Shown here piece by piece: positions 61,911-64,000 of a stretch of DNA of 64,000 bases. The first letter of the stretch is position 1; every line of letters begins with the position of its first letter. The stretch is from positions 2,522,001 to 2,586,000 of the forward strand of contig NZ_CP120863.1 in assembly GCF_026191725.2 (NCBI RefSeq), in the 5' to 3' direction. This DNA is from Roseibium porphyridii (GTDB lineage: Bacteria > Pseudomonadota > Alphaproteobacteria > Rhizobiales > Stappiaceae). Both the position numbers and the translations under genes were made by a program. The notes below the pieces were generated by a model. It was given only the letters and a program-made list of their open reading frames with translations, had not been told where the DNA came from and made no database searches.

Positions 61911-62552
61911 TCAGTTACGGCTAAGCAGGAGCTTCAATCCTGCAAAGGCAAAGAAGCCACCAAGCAGCAGCTGTATCGTGCGCCGAGCTTTGCTGTAGAC
62001 GGAAATCATGGTCGAGCTGGAAAAAGCCAGCGCATAAAGAGTGTGTATTGCTGCGGACATGATGAAGGTTCCGACAACAATCACTGCGCCGACCCAGAAA
62101 GGTGCATCGGCTTTCAGACCAAGAGATATGATCGCGATCCAGGCCAATGCCGCTTTGGGGTTCATCATCTGAATGATGTAGCCGCGTATGAAATATCCGC
62201 TGGGCGTGCGTTTGCCGCCTTCGAGTTCTCGGGTCTCAATGTCATGGCGTGAAGCTGCAGATTTCAAAGACTTGTAAGCGAGCCAGAGCAGGTATGCTCC
62301 GCCAAATATTTTGATAACCGTCAGAGCAGAAGCGTAGGCGGCGAGCAATGCGGATAGTCCGAGCACCGTCAGGACAGCCCAGGTGAAAGATCCTGCTGCG
62401 ACACCGAGTGCCAATGACACGCCCGACTTTCTGCCAGCGCTCATGGATGTTCCAAGAACTGCGAGAATGTTTGGGCCCGGGCTGGCAATTGCCAGTAAAA
62501 ACGCCGAATAGGCGAGCAGAATTCCTGGCAGGTAGATAGAGATCTGTTCCAC
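61911..62552 (-). CDS. LysE-family amino acid/metabolite exporter
   Basis: 213 residues from GTG 62552, which has GGGAAGA upstream; the longer frame to 62642 adds 30 non-conserved residues. Six hydrophobic segments and the LysE/RhtB motif ASPGPNILAVLGTSMSAGRKSGVSLALGVAAGS near residue 25. The second conserved block is GYIIQMMNPKAALAW. Family members export basic or neutral amino acids and homoserine lactones. The substrate is unknown. No neighbouring LysG-type regulator. Confidence 0.92.
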   Translation of the reverse strand: MEQISIYLPGILLAYSAFLLAIASPGPNILAVLGTSMSAGRKSGVSLALGVAAGSFTWAVLTVLGLSALLAAYASALTVIKIFGGAYLLWLAYKSLKSAASRHDIETRELEGGKRTPSGYFIRGYIIQMMNPKAALAWIAIISLGLKADAPFWVGAVIVVGTFIMSAAIHTLYALAFSSSTMISVYSKARRTIQLLLGGFFAFAGLKLLLSRN

Positions 62553-62716
62553 GACTGTCTTCCCTTTTGGTGTTCGACCTGAACACCATAAGAGGTCAAT
62601 TGCAGGCAATGTTTCGAGCTGGGTCGAACTGTGCCGCCTCATTTTCGGGTGATTGGCTGAATTGACCCCATCTTGTCGATTGGGTCTGAGGCAAGTTTGC
62701 TGACGACCTGAAAAGT

Positions 62717-63406
62717 CTAGTCCACCGGGAAAAGCTGCCTAATCTCGGCTTGCCCCTTTGGCGAGAACCGCACTGTTCGGCTGTTTCGGTCTCTGCGCAG
62801 CCAGTCCTTCTCAATGAAGTGGGTCAACAAGGCAGCGCCCAGACTGCCGGCAAGATGGTTTCGGCGCTCACTCCAATCGAGGCACACTCTGCAGAGCGGC
62901 CGCCGACTTGCGGTCAAGGCGTCGAGATCGATCCCGATCTCCCTGACAAAACTGCTTCCGTTTTCGGTCAGACCAAAGCCGCCCTTTGCACCGGCAATAG
63001 CCAGAAAGTCACGCGATTGCAGGCTGTCGAAGATGCGCACGGCCATATCGCCCGCCAGATGGTCGTAACAAACTCTTGCAGCTCGCATTGCCGGATCCTT
63101 TGGTCCGGTACGTGTGCGCAAGTGGCCCTTGCGTGCGGCCAGTCCCATCACAGCTTCGAGTACGGCGCCGACTTCAGGACCGGCAAGCGTGAAATAGCGG
63201 TGCCTGCCTAGCTTGGCCTGCAAGAGCAAGCCGCCCTCCATCAGCTTTTTAAGGTGGGAACTTGCGGTTTGACCGGTGACACCGGCTTCTGCTGCCAGTT
63301 CCGTGGCGGTCAGTGCCTTGCCGCTCAAGAGTGCGCCCAGCATATTGGCACGCGCGGGATCACCTATCAGTGCGCCAATGCGGGCAATGTCCGGACCTTC
63401 TTTCAC
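62717..63406 (-). CDS. ArsR-type helix-turn-helix regulator
   Basis: 229 residues from GTG 63406, preceded by GAGGGG. The winged helix is at about residues 5-80: ARIGALIGDPARANMLGALLSGKALTATELAAEAGVTGQTASSHLKKLMEGGLL. The C-terminal part carries CRVCLDWSERRNHLAGSLGAALL and is common in an alphaproteobacterial ArsR subgroup without the classical metal site. It is divergent from the NIPSNAP/ABM gene pair and is likely to repress it. The frame is open upstream to 63628, but that part overlaps the NIPSNAP gene. Confidence 0.88.
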   Translation of the reverse strand: MKEGPDIARIGALIGDPARANMLGALLSGKALTATELAAEAGVTGQTASSHLKKLMEGGLLLQAKLGRHRYFTLAGPEVGAVLEAVMGLAARKGHLRTRTGPKDPAMRAARVCYDHLAGDMAVRIFDSLQSRDFLAIAGAKGGFGLTENGSSFVREIGIDLDALTASRRPLCRVCLDWSERRNHLAGSLGAALLTHFIEKDWLRRDRNSRTVRFSPKGQAEIRQLFPVD

Positions 63407-63496
63407 GATTTTCCCCTCATGGTTCGATCTCCATCGAAGCATTGATGTCATGCAACATGGCACAAAGCCGGTCCACCGACCACCGGAAAGGACTTC

Positions 63497-63832
63497 ATGA
63501 TGATCACATGTTTCATCCGCTATCATATCGATCCGACAAAGCGGACTGCTTTTGATACCTATGCACGCAATTGGGGGCAGGCGATTCCCAGATGTGGCGC
63601 TGATCTGATCGGCTACTATGCGCCGCATGAAGGCTCGTCAACGCTTGCATACGGTGTTTATTCTATCGAAAACCTGGCGGCTTACGAAGCTTATCGAGCC
63701 CGGCTCGCTGCCGATCCGCTGGGACAGGAAAACTACGCTTTCGCCCAATCGGAAAAATTCATCTTGCGGGAAGACCGTACCTTTCTGAAACTGGCGTCCG
63801 CACCGCATGCCGTCGAGGGAGCAAAAAAGTGA
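63497..63832 (+). CDS. NIPSNAP family protein
   Basis: 111 residues from ATG 63497 behind [52 protein letters not shown] is the NIPSNAP ferredoxin-like fold, with [13 protein letters not shown] and [18 protein letters not shown] completing it. The biochemical role of bacterial NIPSNAP proteins is not established. Its stop overlaps the next gene's GTG start (GTGA), so the two proteins are coupled. Control by the divergent ArsR regulator is likely. Confidence 0.92.
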   Translation: MMITCFIRYHIDPTKRTAFDTYARNWGQAIPRCGADLIGYYAPHEGSSTLAYGVYSIENLAAYEAYRARLAADPLGQENYAFAQSEKFILREDRTFLKLASAPHAVEGAKK

Positions 63833-64000
63833 TTGCCGTGATTTTCGAAGTAATCCCGCATGCGGACAAACAGCAGGCTTATCTGGATGTGGCGGCCGAA
63901 ATGCGCCCACTTGTTGAACAGATTGACGGTTTCCTCTCTGTTGAGCGGTTTCAGAGCCTGACCAATCCTGAAAAACTGTTGTCCCTTTCCTACTTTCGTG
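63829..64000 (+). CDS. Antibiotic biosynthesis monooxygenase (ABM)-type protein, partial
   Basis: GTG 63829 overlaps the NIPSNAP stop. 57 codons are visible before the right edge: [24 protein letters not shown], then [19 protein letters not shown] and KLLSLSYFR. This is the ABM dimeric alpha+beta fold (haem-degrading or quinol monooxygenase type). The C-terminus is missing. Confidence 0.82.
   Translation, partial: MIAVIFEVIPHADKQQAYLDVAAEMRPLVEQIDGFLSVERFQSLTNPEKLLSLSYFR

Noticed and set aside
1..64000. tRNA, rRNA, CRISPR array, IS element or prophage
   Set aside because: I found no tRNA T-loop pattern with a matching acceptor stem, no spaced direct repeats, no transposase or integrase, and no phage structural genes.

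Overview
The window is chromosomal DNA from an alphaproteobacterium, most likely of the Hyphomicrobiales/Stappiaceae type (Roseibium/Labrenzia-like). This is an inference from gene content: a purC / purS / small membrane protein / purQ block, a DUF1476 F1-ATPase-inhibitor protein, DUF2259 beside rpe, DUF2336, DUF1127, DUF2164, a SahR-like-metF-metH operon and a one-piece 1173-residue indolepyruvate ferredoxin oxidoreductase. Coding density is high and GC is moderate. I see no rRNA, tRNA, CRISPR array, insertion sequence or prophage.

Layout. 1-2.8 kb: a MocR-type regulator (cut by the left edge), a divergent DUF1127 gene, and a peroxiredoxin-like gene divergent from an AraC regulator. 2.8-14.1 kb: a mostly minus-strand housekeeping block with DUF2164, purQ, a 35-residue membrane protein, purS, an interposed lipoprotein gene, purC, two hydrolases, purB, an APC permease, rpe and DUF2259; DUF1476, an HpcH/HpaI aldolase and a NUDIX gene lie on the plus strand. 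14.1-18.1 kb: a BASS-type transporter divergent from a D-amino-acid-dehydrogenase-like flavoprotein, then two paralogous PepSY-type secreted proteins flanking a membrane-anchored LuxR-type regulator.

18.3-25.5 kb: a six-gene uptake operon (binding protein, two permeases, MalK-type ATPase, tandem-domain glycerophosphodiester phosphodiesterase, LacI regulator) with a perfect 16-bp operator-like palindrome in front. 26-33 kb: an ABC exporter, a GNAT acetyltransferase, an Lrp regulator and the divergent indolepyruvate ferredoxin oxidoreductase. 33.6-40 kb: DUF2336, a large MscS channel, a secreted protein and two glycosyltransferases. 40.2-44.8 kb: a FecBCD-type metal-chelate importer in one transcription unit with a Tat-exported pseudoazurin-like cupredoxin and a methyltransferase, facing a lone acyl carrier protein. 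45-55 kb: mixed genes on both strands, including a membrane SRPBCC gene with an in-frame TGA, a leucine-rich-repeat/zinc-ribbon protein, a racemase-fold protein without its catalytic cysteines, and a LysR/TauE pair. 55.3-61.2 kb: SahR-like regulator, metF and metH behind a perfect 22-bp palindrome. 61.2-64 kb: a 51-codon gene behind tandem inverted repeats, a LysE exporter, an ArsR regulator, NIPSNAP, and an ABM-type monooxygenase cut by the right edge.

The least explained units are the PepSY/LuxR/PepSY cassette, the metal importer linked to a cupredoxin and methyltransferase, the LacI-linked glycerophosphodiester system, and the small gene at 61.6 kb with its paired operator-like sites. Start codons were moved inward from the longest reading frame wherever a ribosome binding site or family alignment favoured it.
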